Assembly: GCA_016703605.1 (NCBI GenBank) | Contig: JADJBU010000007.1 | Coordinates: 155,349-219,348 of the forward strand | Origin: Candidatus Villigracilis adiacens | Lineage (GTDB): Bacteria; Chloroflexota; Anaerolineae; Anaerolineales; Villigracilaceae | DNA: 64,000 bases | Direction of reading: 5' to 3' | In this document: positions 1 to 9,058 of the stretch, in pieces | How positions within the stretch are numbered: the stretch's first letter is position 1 | Layout of the letters: each line of letters opens with the position of its first letter | Made by a program: the position numbers and the translations under genes | The notes under the pieces: model-generated | Told to the model about the DNA's origin: nothing | The model's input: only the letters and a program-made list of their open reading frames with translations | The model's database searches: none

Positions 1-165
1 CCCGGGCGCATGGACCCGAAGGATTACGTTTTGCAGGATTTCTCGAAAGACGACGCCAAACTCCTGCCCGAAATCCTCTCCCGCGCCACCGACGCCGCCC
101 TCGAATTCGTGATGAAGGGTTTGAATGCGGCGATGAATAAGTACAACGGTGATGTTAGGGAATAG
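1..165 (+). CDS. pth: Peptidyl-tRNA hydrolase, C-terminal end (partial)
   Basis: An open frame enters from the left edge and stops at TAG 163-165, leaving 54 residues. It begins PGRMDPKDYVLQDFSK and is followed by an amphipathic helix. The PGRMDP-DYVL-F string and the C-terminal helix are typical of the end of bacterial peptidyl-tRNA hydrolase, which recycles peptidyl-tRNAs dropped by ribosomes. A pth gene directly before mfd is a common arrangement and supports the call. The active-site residues lie outside the window, so the assignment rests on the tail and the context. Confidence 0.72.
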   Translation, partial: PGRMDPKDYVLQDFSKDDAKLLPEILSRATDAALEFVMKGLNAAMNKYNGDVRE

Positions 166-173
166 GTCATGGC

Positions 174-234
174 GAATGGTGAATAGTGAATCGGACCGGC
201 TGTACTTATCCACTATTCACCATTCACTATTCAC
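174..234. repeat. Facing heptamer arrays between pth and mfd
   Basis: Units of 7 bp (GAATGGT, GAATAGT, GAATCGG) run from 174 to 194. They are answered by complementary-type units (TATCCAC, TATTCAC, CATTCAC, TATTCAC) from 207 to 234. The two arms could pair as a long imperfect hairpin. The second arm ends 6 bases before the mfd ATG. No ribosome binding site is visible between the array and the start. Confidence 0.85.
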
Positions 235-240
235 TCGAAC

Positions 241-3200
241 ATGCAACAACTCCTTTCTCAACTTCGCACTCTTCCCGCCTATCAGCGCCTGCTGAGTGAA
301 CGGAACACGCGCAAACCACTCCCCGGTCTGGGTCTTCCGCGTTCTGCCCGTTTGCCGCTTCTTGCCGCCCTGCACGCGGATATCAACCAGCCCATCCTGC
401 TCATTACTGACCGCGCCGACCATGCGCTGGCGATGTTCGATGAATTGGGTTTTTGGGTTAAGTCTCCGCGTTTACTTTTTGCAGAGCCGAACCCGCTTTT
501 TTATGAAGAAGCCGCCTGGGGCGTGACGACGCGCCGCGAGAGACTTCAAACGCTCACGGTGCTTTCCACTTTCCACCTGCCATTTACCCCAAAGCCGGAA
601 ATCCCCCCGATCATCGTCGCCTCCGTCCGCTCGTTGATGACGCGCACCCTGCCCCGGCGGGACTTTCTCAAAGCGTGCAAAAAGCTGTCAGTAAGCCAGA
701 CCAGCCAACCCGACGCCCTGATGCGCGAGTGGGCGAGGATCGGCTACCAGCGTGTGAACACCGTCCTCGAGCCGGGTCAATTCTCGGGGCGCGGAGGCAT
801 CCTCGATGTGTGGGCGCCCACCGAGTTGAATCCGGCGCGATTGGATTTCTTCGGCGACGAGATCGAGACCATCCGCAGTTTCGACCCGGCAACCCAGCGC
901 ACACTCGAAAAACTCGAGTCGATTCTAATTACGCCTTCGCGAGAGTTTTTGGCGGACACGACTGAAACGGAGACTCCGCTTTCCGAATTTCATATTCCGC
1001 TGCTTCATCAACAGCCCGCCTCGCTGTTGGATTATCTTCCGCAAAAGACTCTTGTGCTTGCGGACGACCTCAGCCTCATTGATGCGATGGCGAATGAAGT
1101 GGAGGAGCAGGCGGTCAAGTTTCGCGGCGAAAGTATCAGGGAAGGCACGCTTGCGGAAAGTTTCCCCGTGCCGTATGTGCCGTGGTCGGAGTTGTTCGAT
1201 GAGCTGCATGAAAAACCGTTTATCGAGTTGGGACATTCGACAAGTGAAGATAGATTGGAGACTGGAGAATCGGAGAATTCTTTAGCCGAAAGTTTCGGTC
1301 ACGATGAACGCTTTGGCGGACGGCTCAAACCGTTCATTGATTACCTCGCTCCAATCGTGGAGAGCGGCGAACAGGTCTTTATCGTCTCGCGCCAGTCTCA
1401 ACGCTTGAAGGAACTGTGGTTCGAGCATTACCCCGAATCGGAGCATCCCAACCTCGAATTCACCGAAGCCTCCCTCTCCGAAGGCTTCACTCTCAAAGAC
1501 CAATCACCATTCCCTATTCACTTAATCACCGACTCCGAAATCTTCGGCTGGGAGCGCCCGCAGCCGCGCACCCGTCAGCGACAAACTGCCGACACGCCCG
1601 AGTCGTTATACGCGGATTTGCAGGAAGGGGATTACGTCGTCCATGTGGATCACGGCATCGGACGCTTCGCGGGTCTGACCCGCCGACAGTTGGACGGACA
1701 CGAGCGGGAGTATCTCACCGTGGAGTATGAGCGCGGCGACATTCTCTACGTCCCCGTCCACCAGGCGGACCGTCTCACTCGCTACGTCGGCGCGGACGGC
1801 GGCAAGCCGTCGCTGGATAACCTCGGCGGGCAGGCATGGGCGGAGACGAAATCGCGGGTGAAAGAGGCGGTTCAAAAAGTCGCCGAAGACCTGCTGGATC
1901 TGTATGCGCGGCGGCAGGTGGTTCACGGTTACGAGTTTGCGGCGGATACCCAATGGCAAAAAGAACTCGAGGATAGTTTTCCCTACGTCGAAACCGAAGA
2001 CCAGAAACGCGCCATTGTGGACATCAAGCGCGATATGGAACGCGCCCGCCCGATGGATCGTTTGTTGTGCGGGGATGTGGGTTATGGAAAAACGGAAGTC
2101 GCCCTTCGCGCCGCCTTCAAAGCGGTGATGAGCGGCAGGCAGGCGGCTGTGCTTGTGCCGACGACGGTTCTCGCGCAGCAGCATTTCGAGACCTTCTCCC
2201 AGCGCCTTGCGGCATTCCCCGTCAAAGTGGAGATGCTTTCCCGCTTCCGCACACCGCGCGAACAGACGGAAATTCTGCATCAACTCTCGGTGGGCGAGGT
2301 GGACATCGTCATCGGGACGCATCGCCTCATCTCGTCCGATGTCGTGTTCAAGGATTTGGGCTTGGTGGTCATTGACGAGGAACAGCGCTTCGGCGTGACG
2401 CACAAGGAACACCTCAAAAAACTGCGCACCGAGGTGGATGTGTTGACGCTGACCGCCACGCCCATTCCGCGCACGCTGTACATGGCATTGACCGGCGTCC
2501 GCGATATTTCCAACCTCAACACGCCGCCGGAGGAACGCCTGCCCATCATCACCCACGTGGGACCGTACTCTCCGCGTTTGGTGCGCCAGGCTATTTTGCG
2601 CGAACTGGAGCGCGGCGGACAGATCTTCTTCGTCCACAACCGCGTGCAGACGATTGACGCGATGAAGGCGCATCTCGAAAAACTCGCCCCCGAAGCGCGG
2701 ATTGACATCGGTCACGGGCAGATGGCGGAGAATCAACTTTCGGCGGTGATGCATCGCTTCACGAACGGCGAGATTGACATATTGCTTTCGACCACCATCA
2801 TCGAATCCGGTCTGGACATTCCCAACGCCAACACGCTGATCGTGGATCGCGCCGATACGTTCGGCTTGGCGCAACTCTATCAACTGCGCGGGCGGGTTGG
2901 GCGCGGAGCGATGCGGGCGTACGCCTACTTCTTCCGCCACAACAAGATGTCGCCCACGCAGGAGGGACAGCAGAGATTGGAGGTCATCGCCGAGAACACC
3001 CAACTCGGCGCGGGCTATTCGATTGCCATGCGCGACCTCGAAATCCGCGGCGCGGGCGAACTGCTCGGCACGCGGCAGCACGGCTTCATTCAATCCGTTG
3101 GCTTTCATCTTTACACAAGAATGTTGGCGGATGCGGTGAGGCGGTTAAGGCGGGTCGAGAGTCAAAAGTCGAAAGTCGAGGGTCTGAACGCGACCTTTGA

Positions 3201-3660
3201 CCTGCAGCCTTCGACCTTCAACCTGCCTTTGAGTTTGCCTGTCAACGTAGACCTCCCGCTCGCCGTCGGCATCCCTGTCAACTATATCTCCGACCAGGAC
3301 CTGCGCCTGCGTTTATACCGCCGCATTGCCGACCTGCGCGACGAGACCGAACTCGACGCGCTGGGCTCGGAGTTCCGCGATAGATTCGGTCAACTGCCGG
3401 AGATGGCGCAAAATCTTCTCTATCAGATGCGGGTGAAACTGCGGGCGGAAAAAATCGGGCTGGCTTCGGTGGGCTGGGAAGCGGGGCAGATCCTGCTCAA
3501 GTATCCCGCGCCCGCTGACGGCGCGGAGGCGAAGCGTCTGCCTGATTTGCCGAACGGCTTGAGGGGCGGAAAAGGTCAATACTGGGTGACGGTCACGAAG
3601 GAGGAAGTCTGGACGGCGAAACTGCTGGATGTATTGACCCAATTGGGGGATAGTTCATAA
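241..3660 (+). CDS. mfd: Transcription-repair coupling factor Mfd
   Basis: This is a DNA translocase that removes stalled RNA polymerase and recruits UvrA to start transcription-coupled repair. The 1139 residues are close to the usual length (E. coli 1148). An N-terminal UvrB-like part is followed by a CarD-like polymerase-interaction domain near 457-535 (EGDYVVHVDHGIGRFAGL). Then come a RecG-like helicase core with Walker A GDVGYGKTE near 612, the DEEQ box near 710 and QLRGRVGRG near 881, and a C-terminal TRCF domain. The start is the only ATG close to the CarD-free N-terminus and has no clear ribosome binding site. Four stretches of its coding sequence are heptamer repeats like those in intergenic DNA, encoding extra loops in poorly conserved places. 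uvrB, in the same repair pathway, lies 3.3 kb downstream. Confidence 0.97.
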   Translation: MQQLLSQLRTLPAYQRLLSERNTRKPLPGLGLPRSARLPLLAALHADINQPILLITDRADHALAMFDELGFWVKSPRLLFAEPNPLFYEEAAWGVTTRRERLQTLTVLSTFHLPFTPKPEIPPIIVASVRSLMTRTLPRRDFLKACKKLSVSQTSQPDALMREWARIGYQRVNTVLEPGQFSGRGGILDVWAPTELNPARLDFFGDEIETIRSFDPATQRTLEKLESILITPSREFLADTTETETPLSEFHIPLLHQQPASLLDYLPQKTLVLADDLSLIDAMANEVEEQAVKFRGESIREGTLAESFPVPYVPWSELFDELHEKPFIELGHSTSEDRLETGESENSLAESFGHDERFGGRLKPFIDYLAPIVESGEQVFIVSRQSQRLKELWFEHYPESEHPNLEFTEASLSEGFTLKDQSPFPIHLITDSEIFGWERPQPRTRQRQTADTPESLYADLQEGDYVVHVDHGIGRFAGLTRRQLDGHEREYLTVEYERGDILYVPVHQADRLTRYVGADGGKPSLDNLGGQAWAETKSRVKEAVQKVAEDLLDLYARRQVVHGYEFAADTQWQKELEDSFPYVETEDQKRAIVDIKRDMERARPMDRLLCGDVGYGKTEVALRAAFKAVMSGRQAAVLVPTTVLAQQHFETFSQRLAAFPVKVEMLSRFRTPREQTEILHQLSVGEVDIVIGTHRLISSDVVFKDLGLVVIDEEQRFGVTHKEHLKKLRTEVDVLTLTATPIPRTLYMALTGVRDISNLNTPPEERLPIITHVGPYSPRLVRQAILRELERGGQIFFVHNRVQTIDAMKAHLEKLAPEARIDIGHGQMAENQLSAVMHRFTNGEIDILLSTTIIESGLDIPNANTLIVDRADTFGLAQLYQLRGRVGRGAMRAYAYFFRHNKMSPTQEGQQRLEVIAENTQLGAGYSIAMRDLEIRGAGELLGTRQHGFIQSVGFHLYTRMLADAVRRLRRVESQKSKVEGLNATFDLQPSTFNLPLSLPVNVDLPLAVGIPVNYISDQDLRLRLYRRIADLRDETELDALGSEFRDRFGQLPEMAQNLLYQMRVKLRAEKIGLASVGWEAGQILLKYPAPADGAEAKRLPDLPNGLRGGKGQYWVTVTKEEVWTAKLLDVLTQLGDSS
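562..589 (+). repeat. Heptamer array inside mfd (copy 1)
   Basis: Four 7-bp units CTTTCCA, CTTTCCA, CCTGCCA and TTTACCC lie in the reading frame and encode about STFHLPFTP, in a poorly conserved N-terminal stretch. The units resemble the intergenic heptamers at 22173-22207. It is a single arm with no facing partner nearby. Confidence 0.6.
1251..1278 (+). repeat. Heptamer array inside mfd (copy 2)
   Basis: The units TAGATTG, GAGACTG, GAGAATC and GGAGAAT encode a charged loop (about RLETGESEN) between the UvrB-like part and the CarD-like domain. The repeat is in frame and does not disturb the ORF. Confidence 0.6.
1501..1528 (+). repeat. Heptamer array inside mfd (copy 3)
   Basis: The units CAATCAC, CATTCCC, TATTCAC and TTAATCA are nearly the same as one arm of the array just upstream of the mfd start (174-234). 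Here they are translated, as about QSPFPIHLIT, shortly before the CarD-like domain. Confidence 0.6.
3155..3226 (+). repeat. Facing heptamer arrays inside mfd (copy 4)
   Basis: Left-arm units TCGAGAG, TCAAAAG, TCGAAAG and TCGAGGG (3155-3182) face right-arm units GACCTTT, GACCTGC, AGCCTTC, GACCTTC and AACCTGC (3192-3226). The arms are inverted relative to each other, the same layout as the intergenic hairpins. The encoded insert is about residues 972-996, between the helicase core and the C-terminal domain, and keeps the frame open. Confidence 0.8.
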
Positions 3661-3706
3661 ATCCATTCATGGGCTATTGGCTGTAGAATTTCGAGAGGAG
3701 AACCCC

Positions 3707-4696
3707 ATGAAACGAAAATTATTCATCCTTGCAATCGTGATCGGTTTTTTGCCCGCTGCCTGCATGCCTTCTCAGGAACAGATTGACGAGATCGTGCGAT
3801 CTGTTCAGGAGACGGCGGTTGCCCAGGTGACGGTGGTTCCCGCCGCCACCCAGAATGTGGATCAGATCGTGCAAGCCACATTTCAGGCATTGACCGCCCA
3901 GGCGCCGGCGGCAACGCCTGTGCCTGATGATAATGCGTCGACAGGCGGTATTGCCGGTAAATTGTCCTACCCTTCCGAAGGAATTCCGCCTTTATTGGTG
4001 GTGGCGTTCAATGTGAACAGCGTTGAGTTCTATTGGATTCAGACGGCACAAAACCAAACTTTCTATCAAATGGATAATCTTCCAATTGGGACGTACCATG
4101 TGGCAGCGTATGCCCTGCCCGACGGGAAATTAGCCGGGCGTTACGACCAGTTCTATGTATGCGGTTTGCATCAAGGTTGTGCAGATACGAACTGGGTGGA
4201 TGTTCAGGTGCAGGCAGGTATTACCGTGCAAAACGTTGACCCTGGTAACTGGTATGCCGGCGCGGAAAATTATCCGCCCATGCCATTTTTTGATCCTACC
4301 CAAGCCAGCGGCTCTGGGATCATAAATCCGGGCATTCCTGCGCCGGGCAGTATTTCGGGACAGTTGAGCTACCCTTCGAGTTTCATCCCTTCGATGACGG
4401 TGGTCGCGTTCGAAGTTGACTCTGTCAATTATCATTACGTCGTCACCAATGAAAATTCCTCCACGTATCAGATTGATGATCTTTCGCCCGGTCAGTATTA
4501 TGTGGTTGCCTATCCCAACGGGGATTCGTCCATTCCGGGCGGGTACAGCCAGGCAGTGCCATGCGGATTGCTCGCCTCCTGCGCCGACCACAGCCTGATT
4601 CCGGTGACGGTGAATAGCGATGAAACGACGACGGGAATCAACCCCGGCGACTTCTACGCCCCGCCCGGAACTTTTCCCGCTTCTCCGGTTCCGTAA
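3707..4696 (+). CDS. Lipoprotein with two repeated beta-rich domains
   Basis: The product has 329 residues. The start at 3707 is chosen because GAGAGGAG precedes it at good spacing; an upstream ATG at 3677 lacks one. It has a short signal peptide with lipobox LPAAC (Cys about 19), then VDQIVQATFQALTAQAP and a Pro/Ala linker. Two homologous copies of about 105 residues follow, each opening G.I.G.LSYPS, with a YH/YY..AAY/VAY strand, a C-G-L...C-A-D pair of cysteines, and an ending NPGDFY or DPGNWY. The cysteine pair may form a disulfide outside the cell. I do not recognise a function. The VDQIVQATFQALT segment recurs in the lipoproteins at 15.4-17.2 kb, so this is a lineage-specific surface lipoprotein group. 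Confidence 0.85.
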   Translation: MKRKLFILAIVIGFLPAACMPSQEQIDEIVRSVQETAVAQVTVVPAATQNVDQIVQATFQALTAQAPAATPVPDDNASTGGIAGKLSYPSEGIPPLLVVAFNVNSVEFYWIQTAQNQTFYQMDNLPIGTYHVAAYALPDGKLAGRYDQFYVCGLHQGCADTNWVDVQVQAGITVQNVDPGNWYAGAENYPPMPFFDPTQASGSGIINPGIPAPGSISGQLSYPSSFIPSMTVVAFEVDSVNYHYVVTNENSSTYQIDDLSPGQYYVVAYPNGDSSIPGGYSQAVPCGLLASCADHSLIPVTVNSDETTTGINPGDFYAPPGTFPASPVP

Positions 4697-4751
4697 TTAA
4701 CTGTAACTTGATTCGGCTTTCTGAAAATTTTTCGCCCCGACAAATAAACCA

Positions 4752-4789
4752 GATGACGGTCATGGCGCCGCGGCGCCATGACCGTCATC
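4752..4789. terminator. Bidirectional terminator, perfect 38-bp palindrome
   Basis: A perfect inverted repeat reads GATGACGGTCATGGCGCCG and its exact complement with no unpaired loop bases, followed by TTTT on the + strand and preceded by A-rich sequence. It sits between the convergent genes ending at 4696 (+) and 4792 (-) and can end both. Confidence 0.85.
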
Positions 4790-4791
4790 TT

Positions 4792-6849
4792 TTATTGATA
4801 CGAACTGCAATCCAAATCTTCCTTCAATCCTTTGATCGTCTCATTCTTCTCTTGTGATTCGGGCGCGGACTTTGCCAATCTGTCCATTGCGCCGCACAGA
4901 CTCGGCTCCAGCCCGGCGGTGATTCGATTCGCGAATTTGGTTTTTTCCTTCGCCTGCTCCCAATCGCCTGTCTGACCGAAGCCTTCGATGAAGGGGATGT
5001 ACTCGAAGCCGTTGTCGGGTCGTTCGCCGACGGCCTGGGCTTCGTTCCACAGGCGGACGATCTCGTCCCATTGACCGTATTGCCGGGCGAGGTCGGCTTT
5101 CTCGAAGTAGTAGCACCATGATTCGGTATCGGCTTTTCCGTAAATTTCTTCGGGTGGGTTGGGCGCGTCTCCGGCTGCCTGCCCGATCAATGAGATATCC
5201 GATCCGGCGGAGAGTCTGCGCGCATCGTCGCTGACGAGGCGTAAATTCACATCCTGCGGCTGGAGAATCCACAGGCAGCGTTTTAGTTCGGGGTTGAAAT
5301 CCACGAGGAGCATTTGCCCGCTGTTGCCGTTGAATTGCATCGTCAACTTTTCATACTCGAGCGGCGCGCCTTGAAGCAGGTCGTCCACATTTGGGTTGAC
5401 GTAGGCGAACGGGAAATACCAATAGGGCGGGGTTGTCTCAAGATCGGAAATTTGATATGTGGTGTTGATCGAAAAGGAAACCGCGTATTCGCCCATCATT
5501 CCCATCACTTCCTGGTCGGTGAGGATGGCGGTCCCCGGCTCGATGGCGGGCGCGCGCCAGGTTAACTGCCGCATGAAGCGCTGCTGTTTCTCCCAGGAGT
5601 ATTGGAATTCCTTCGTGTTGTCGAGGTGGAAGTTTACGGAGGCTGCCAGCAGGAAGGCGAGGAGGATGTTCCGTTTATTTCTGTCGGAGACGAAGAATTC
5701 AGCGAGAAGAAAGGTCAGCAGCGCCGCGCCAAACGTCGCCGGAATCCCGAAGCGCGAGGCGGAGAGCAGGTTCTTGCTGTCGACGATGGTCCGCCCGATG
5801 AACCAGATCGGGAGTCCGCCTGTCATCAGCGCGAATACGGCGAGCGTGATTGGACCCCGGCGCCAATCGGCTGGGGGCGCATCGGGCTGCGGCGAAAAAT
5901 TGCGCAGATAGTAATTTATGAGCGCAAAGGTCAAAGCGCAAACGGCGAGTTTGAATTGCGCGAAAGGGGATGCGATGTCGAGCAGGCTGGCGTCGAAGGC
6001 TTTTGCCCAGCCAAGGGTGAAGACCGAGACCGTGTCTGAGATGAAGGCGTTGAGGAGGAAAAGAATGGCGCCGAATGGCTCTGTGAGCAGCTGGTTGAGA
6101 ATGGCGGGCTCGTTGCGGGTTACGCCTTCGGGGTTTTGGTAGACGATGATGCGCCAGTAGAAAAACGATGCAAGGATAAGCAGGTAGGGGAGCCAATTGA
6201 AGAAGGCGCGGGTTATTTTTTTGCCGAACCCGGTTTCGACCCGCGAGATCAATATCCACAGGATGATGCTGCGGATGAGTTCCAGCCCGGCAAAGTATTC
6301 ACTGGTGAAGAGATGCGCGGCTTCCAGGGTAAGGGCTGGGATTGCGTATAGCCACTTCCGGGGTGCGCCAGATTGGATTGACAGGGTCATTAAATAAAGC
6401 GAGGCGTTGAAAGCGACAAAGCCAAACCAGTGGTGGGTCGAGCCGACGGCAAAGGGTTGGAGCATAAAGAACGGGAAGACTGCGAAAAGAAGGGATGCGG
6501 CGGCGACTTCGCGTTTTTGTTCGGGCCACATCGAACGCAGAAAGAGCCAGAAGGCGGTGACGGTGGCGAAGCGCATCAGCAGGGCAAAGATATGCCAGGC
6601 GGCGGGGCTGAACCCGAGCAGCCGAAACGCGGATATATAAAGCCAGGCGGCATTGGGGCGGCTGTCGTAAACGAGCATTTCGCGCAGGCTGTCAATTCCC
6701 TTGAGATTGGCGTAGAAGACATAGGGCCAGTCGTCCATGTAAAAGCCGAGGCGCGGGATGAGCAAGCCGAAGGATAAAAGACACAAGGCGAGAAAAGCGG
6801 CGGGCGCGCTGGCTTCCATTTTCTTGAGAATTGCTTTGATTTTGTCCAT
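4792..6849 (-). CDS. Large multi-pass membrane protein, GT-C glycosyltransferase-like
   Basis: The product has 685 residues with about ten hydrophobic segments in the first 400 and a soluble C-terminal part of about 250. The first loop after the first membrane segment has a GFYMDDWPYVFY motif. An acidic pair at this position is typical of GT-C type polyprenyl-phosphate sugar transferases, whose catalytic Asp lies in the first outer loop. The C-terminal part reads like a solvent-exposed alpha-helical region. No exact family is recognised, so glycosyltransfer is an inference. Transcription probably begins at a TATAAT only 9 bases before the ATG (near-leaderless), and no ribosome binding site is seen. 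Confidence 0.7.
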   Translation of the reverse strand: MDKIKAILKKMEASAPAAFLALCLLSFGLLIPRLGFYMDDWPYVFYANLKGIDSLREMLVYDSRPNAAWLYISAFRLLGFSPAAWHIFALLMRFATVTAFWLFLRSMWPEQKREVAAASLLFAVFPFFMLQPFAVGSTHHWFGFVAFNASLYLMTLSIQSGAPRKWLYAIPALTLEAAHLFTSEYFAGLELIRSIILWILISRVETGFGKKITRAFFNWLPYLLILASFFYWRIIVYQNPEGVTRNEPAILNQLLTEPFGAILFLLNAFISDTVSVFTLGWAKAFDASLLDIASPFAQFKLAVCALTFALINYYLRNFSPQPDAPPADWRRGPITLAVFALMTGGLPIWFIGRTIVDSKNLLSASRFGIPATFGAALLTFLLAEFFVSDRNKRNILLAFLLAASVNFHLDNTKEFQYSWEKQQRFMRQLTWRAPAIEPGTAILTDQEVMGMMGEYAVSFSINTTYQISDLETTPPYWYFPFAYVNPNVDDLLQGAPLEYEKLTMQFNGNSGQMLLVDFNPELKRCLWILQPQDVNLRLVSDDARRLSAGSDISLIGQAAGDAPNPPEEIYGKADTESWCYYFEKADLARQYGQWDEIVRLWNEAQAVGERPDNGFEYIPFIEGFGQTGDWEQAKEKTKFANRITAGLEPSLCGAMDRLAKSAPESQEKNETIKGLKEDLDCSSYQ

Positions 6850-6858
6850 GTGGCGGTG

Positions 6859-6864
6859 ATTATA
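6859..6864 (-). promoter_or_regulatory. -10 box of the membrane protein gene
   Basis: On the - strand a perfect TATAAT ends 9 bases before the ATG at 6849. The implied start of transcription is at or within a few bases of the start codon. Confidence 0.55.
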
Positions 6865-6935
6865 CTCTCATCAAAATCATACCTTTTGGGGTAAAATAGA
6901 ACACACGTTCCCATTATTAGCGAAAAGACAACCCA

Positions 6936-8975
6936 ATGGATTTCAAACTTCAAGCGCCATTTCAACCGATGGGCGACCAGCCCGAAGCCATCCGCGGACT
7001 TGTGGAGGGCGTGAATAGAGGTCTCAAGCACCAGGTTCTGCTCGGAGCGACTGGCACCGGTAAAACCTTCACCATTGCCTCGGTCATTCAGCAATTGCAA
7101 AAGCCGGCGCTCATCATGGCGCATAACAAGACGCTGGCGGCGCAGTTGTATGCCGAGTTCCGCGAGTTCTTCCCGGAGAACGCTGTTTCGTATTTTGTCT
7201 CGTATTACGATTATTACCAGCCGGAAGCCTACGTCCCGCGGCATGATCTGTACATCGAGAAGGAGACCCAGATCAACGAGGAGATCGAACGCCTGCGGCT
7301 CGCGGCGACGACCGCGCTGATCTCGCGGCGGGATGTGATCATCGTCGCTTCGGTCTCGTGCATCTATGGTTTGGGTTCGCCGGAAGAATTCGGCAAGGGC
7401 ACGGTGACCTTCAAGACCGGCGAGATCTATCGCCGCAATGCCCTGCTGCGCCAGTTGATCGAGAGCCAGTATCAGCGCAACGATATGGAACTGCGACCCG
7501 GCACATTCCGCGTGCGCGGCGATACGCTGGAGATCGTCCCTGCCTATGAGGATAAGAAAGGATACAAGATCGCCTTCTTCGGGGATGAGGTCGAGCGCAT
7601 CATGCAATTCAGCCCGCTGACGGGTGAAATCTTCGAGGAGCCGCAGGAAGTTTCCATTTACCCCGCCAAGCAATTTTTAACCGACAGCGACCGCTTGAAG
7701 GAATCGATTGTCAATATCGAAAGGGAACTCGAGGAGCGGCTTGCGTTATTCAAAAGCGAAGGGAAATTATTGGAGGCGCAGCGGCTGGAGCAGCGCGCCC
7801 GATACGACCTTGAGATGCTCAAGGAGGTGGGCTATTGTTCCGGTATCGAAAACTACTCGCGCCATCTGGACAGGCGTCCGCCCGGCTCGCACCCGTGGAC
7901 GATGATTGACTTCCTGCCGAGCGATTATTTGCTGATCCTCGACGAGAGCCATATGACCGTTCCGCAGATCCGCGGCATGTACAACGGCGACCGCGCCCGC
8001 AAGGAGACGCTGGTGGAGTACGGCTTCCGTTTGCCGTCCGCGCTGGATAACCGCCCGCTCAAGTTCGACGAGTTCGAGGATGTGATGGGTTCGACGATTT
8101 ACACGTCCGCGACACCGGCGGAATATGAGATGAGGCAGGCCGAACAGGTGGTCGAGCAGATCATCCGCCCGACGGGTTTGGTGGACCCGGAGGTCGTTGT
8201 GCGCCCGGTCAAGGGGCAGGTGGACGACCTGGTCGGAGAGATCAAGCAGAGGACGGAGAGAGGCGAAAGGGTTTTAGTCACGACCTTGACCAAGCGCATG
8301 GCGGAGGACCTGACCAAGTACATGTCTGAGTTGGGAGTTAAGGTGCAATACCTGCATTCGGAAGTGGAAACGCTCGAGCGCATCGGCATCCTGCGCGATT
8401 TGCGCCTCGGCAACTTCGATGTGCTGGTCGGCATCAACCTGTTGCGCGAAGGTTTGGACCTGCCCGAGGTTTCGCTGGTTGCGATCCTCGACGCGGACAA
8501 GGAGGGATTCCTGCGCTCGGATACGGCTCTGATCCAGACCATTGGGCGCGCGGCTCGCAACGTGAACGGGCGCGTCATCATGTACGCCGATAAGATGACC
8601 GATTCGATGAAGCGCGCCATAGACGAGACCAACCGCCGCCGCGCAAAACAGGTGAAATATAACGAGGAGAACGGCATCGTTCCGTTTAGCATCACCAAGG
8701 CGATCCACGACCTGACCGAGGAGGTCGCTTCGATGGCGGTGGGCGAGGCGAAGGGCGAGTACAAGGTTAAGGGCAAGGGAGACCTGCCGCGCAACGAATT
8801 GCGCCAGATCGTACATGAGATGGAAAAGCAGATGAAGGAAGCCGCAAAGAATCTCGAGTTCGAGAAGGCGGCGGCTCTGCGCGACGAGTTGTACGAGTTG
8901 AAGAGCCTGCTGGCGGAGGATGAAAGCCTGAAACCCTGGGAACGCATCAAACTGCTTTCCGGCGAGGAGGACTAA
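6936..8975 (+). CDS. uvrB: Excinuclease ABC subunit B
   Basis: UvrB is the damage-verifying helicase-like subunit of nucleotide excision repair and works with UvrA and UvrC. The 679 residues match the usual length. Walker A GATGTGKT is at 37-44, the aromatic beta-hairpin (YYDYYQPEAYVP) near 90, the DESH box near 336, and motif VI QTIGRAARN near 533. The C-terminal UVR domain that contacts UvrC is near 622-655 (EMEKQMKEAAKNLEFEKAA). A TAAAAT box at 6892-6897 is a plausible -10. The gene stands alone, divergent from the membrane protein gene on its left. Confidence 0.98.
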   Translation: MDFKLQAPFQPMGDQPEAIRGLVEGVNRGLKHQVLLGATGTGKTFTIASVIQQLQKPALIMAHNKTLAAQLYAEFREFFPENAVSYFVSYYDYYQPEAYVPRHDLYIEKETQINEEIERLRLAATTALISRRDVIIVASVSCIYGLGSPEEFGKGTVTFKTGEIYRRNALLRQLIESQYQRNDMELRPGTFRVRGDTLEIVPAYEDKKGYKIAFFGDEVERIMQFSPLTGEIFEEPQEVSIYPAKQFLTDSDRLKESIVNIERELEERLALFKSEGKLLEAQRLEQRARYDLEMLKEVGYCSGIENYSRHLDRRPPGSHPWTMIDFLPSDYLLILDESHMTVPQIRGMYNGDRARKETLVEYGFRLPSALDNRPLKFDEFEDVMGSTIYTSATPAEYEMRQAEQVVEQIIRPTGLVDPEVVVRPVKGQVDDLVGEIKQRTERGERVLVTTLTKRMAEDLTKYMSELGVKVQYLHSEVETLERIGILRDLRLGNFDVLVGINLLREGLDLPEVSLVAILDADKEGFLRSDTALIQTIGRAARNVNGRVIMYADKMTDSMKRAIDETNRRRAKQVKYNEENGIVPFSITKAIHDLTEEVASMAVGEAKGEYKVKGKGDLPRNELRQIVHEMEKQMKEAAKNLEFEKAAALRDELYELKSLLAEDESLKPWERIKLLSGEED

Positions 8976-9058
8976 TGCAAGCCCCGCGCGCGTTAGAACT
9001 TCATGAGAAGTTGTAAGGTCGGATTTATGTGGATTGTCAGACTTTAAAAGGAGAACCT

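Noticed and set aside
1606..3108. 500-codon open frame on the minus strand across mfd
   Set aside because: It is fully antisense to the conserved helicase core of Mfd, is rich in His/Arg/Gln as expected for a shadow frame, and has no family motif.
6576..7673. 365-codon minus-strand frame over the start of uvrB and the membrane protein
   Set aside because: It is antisense to UvrB. Its C-terminal part overlaps the real minus-strand gene in another frame.
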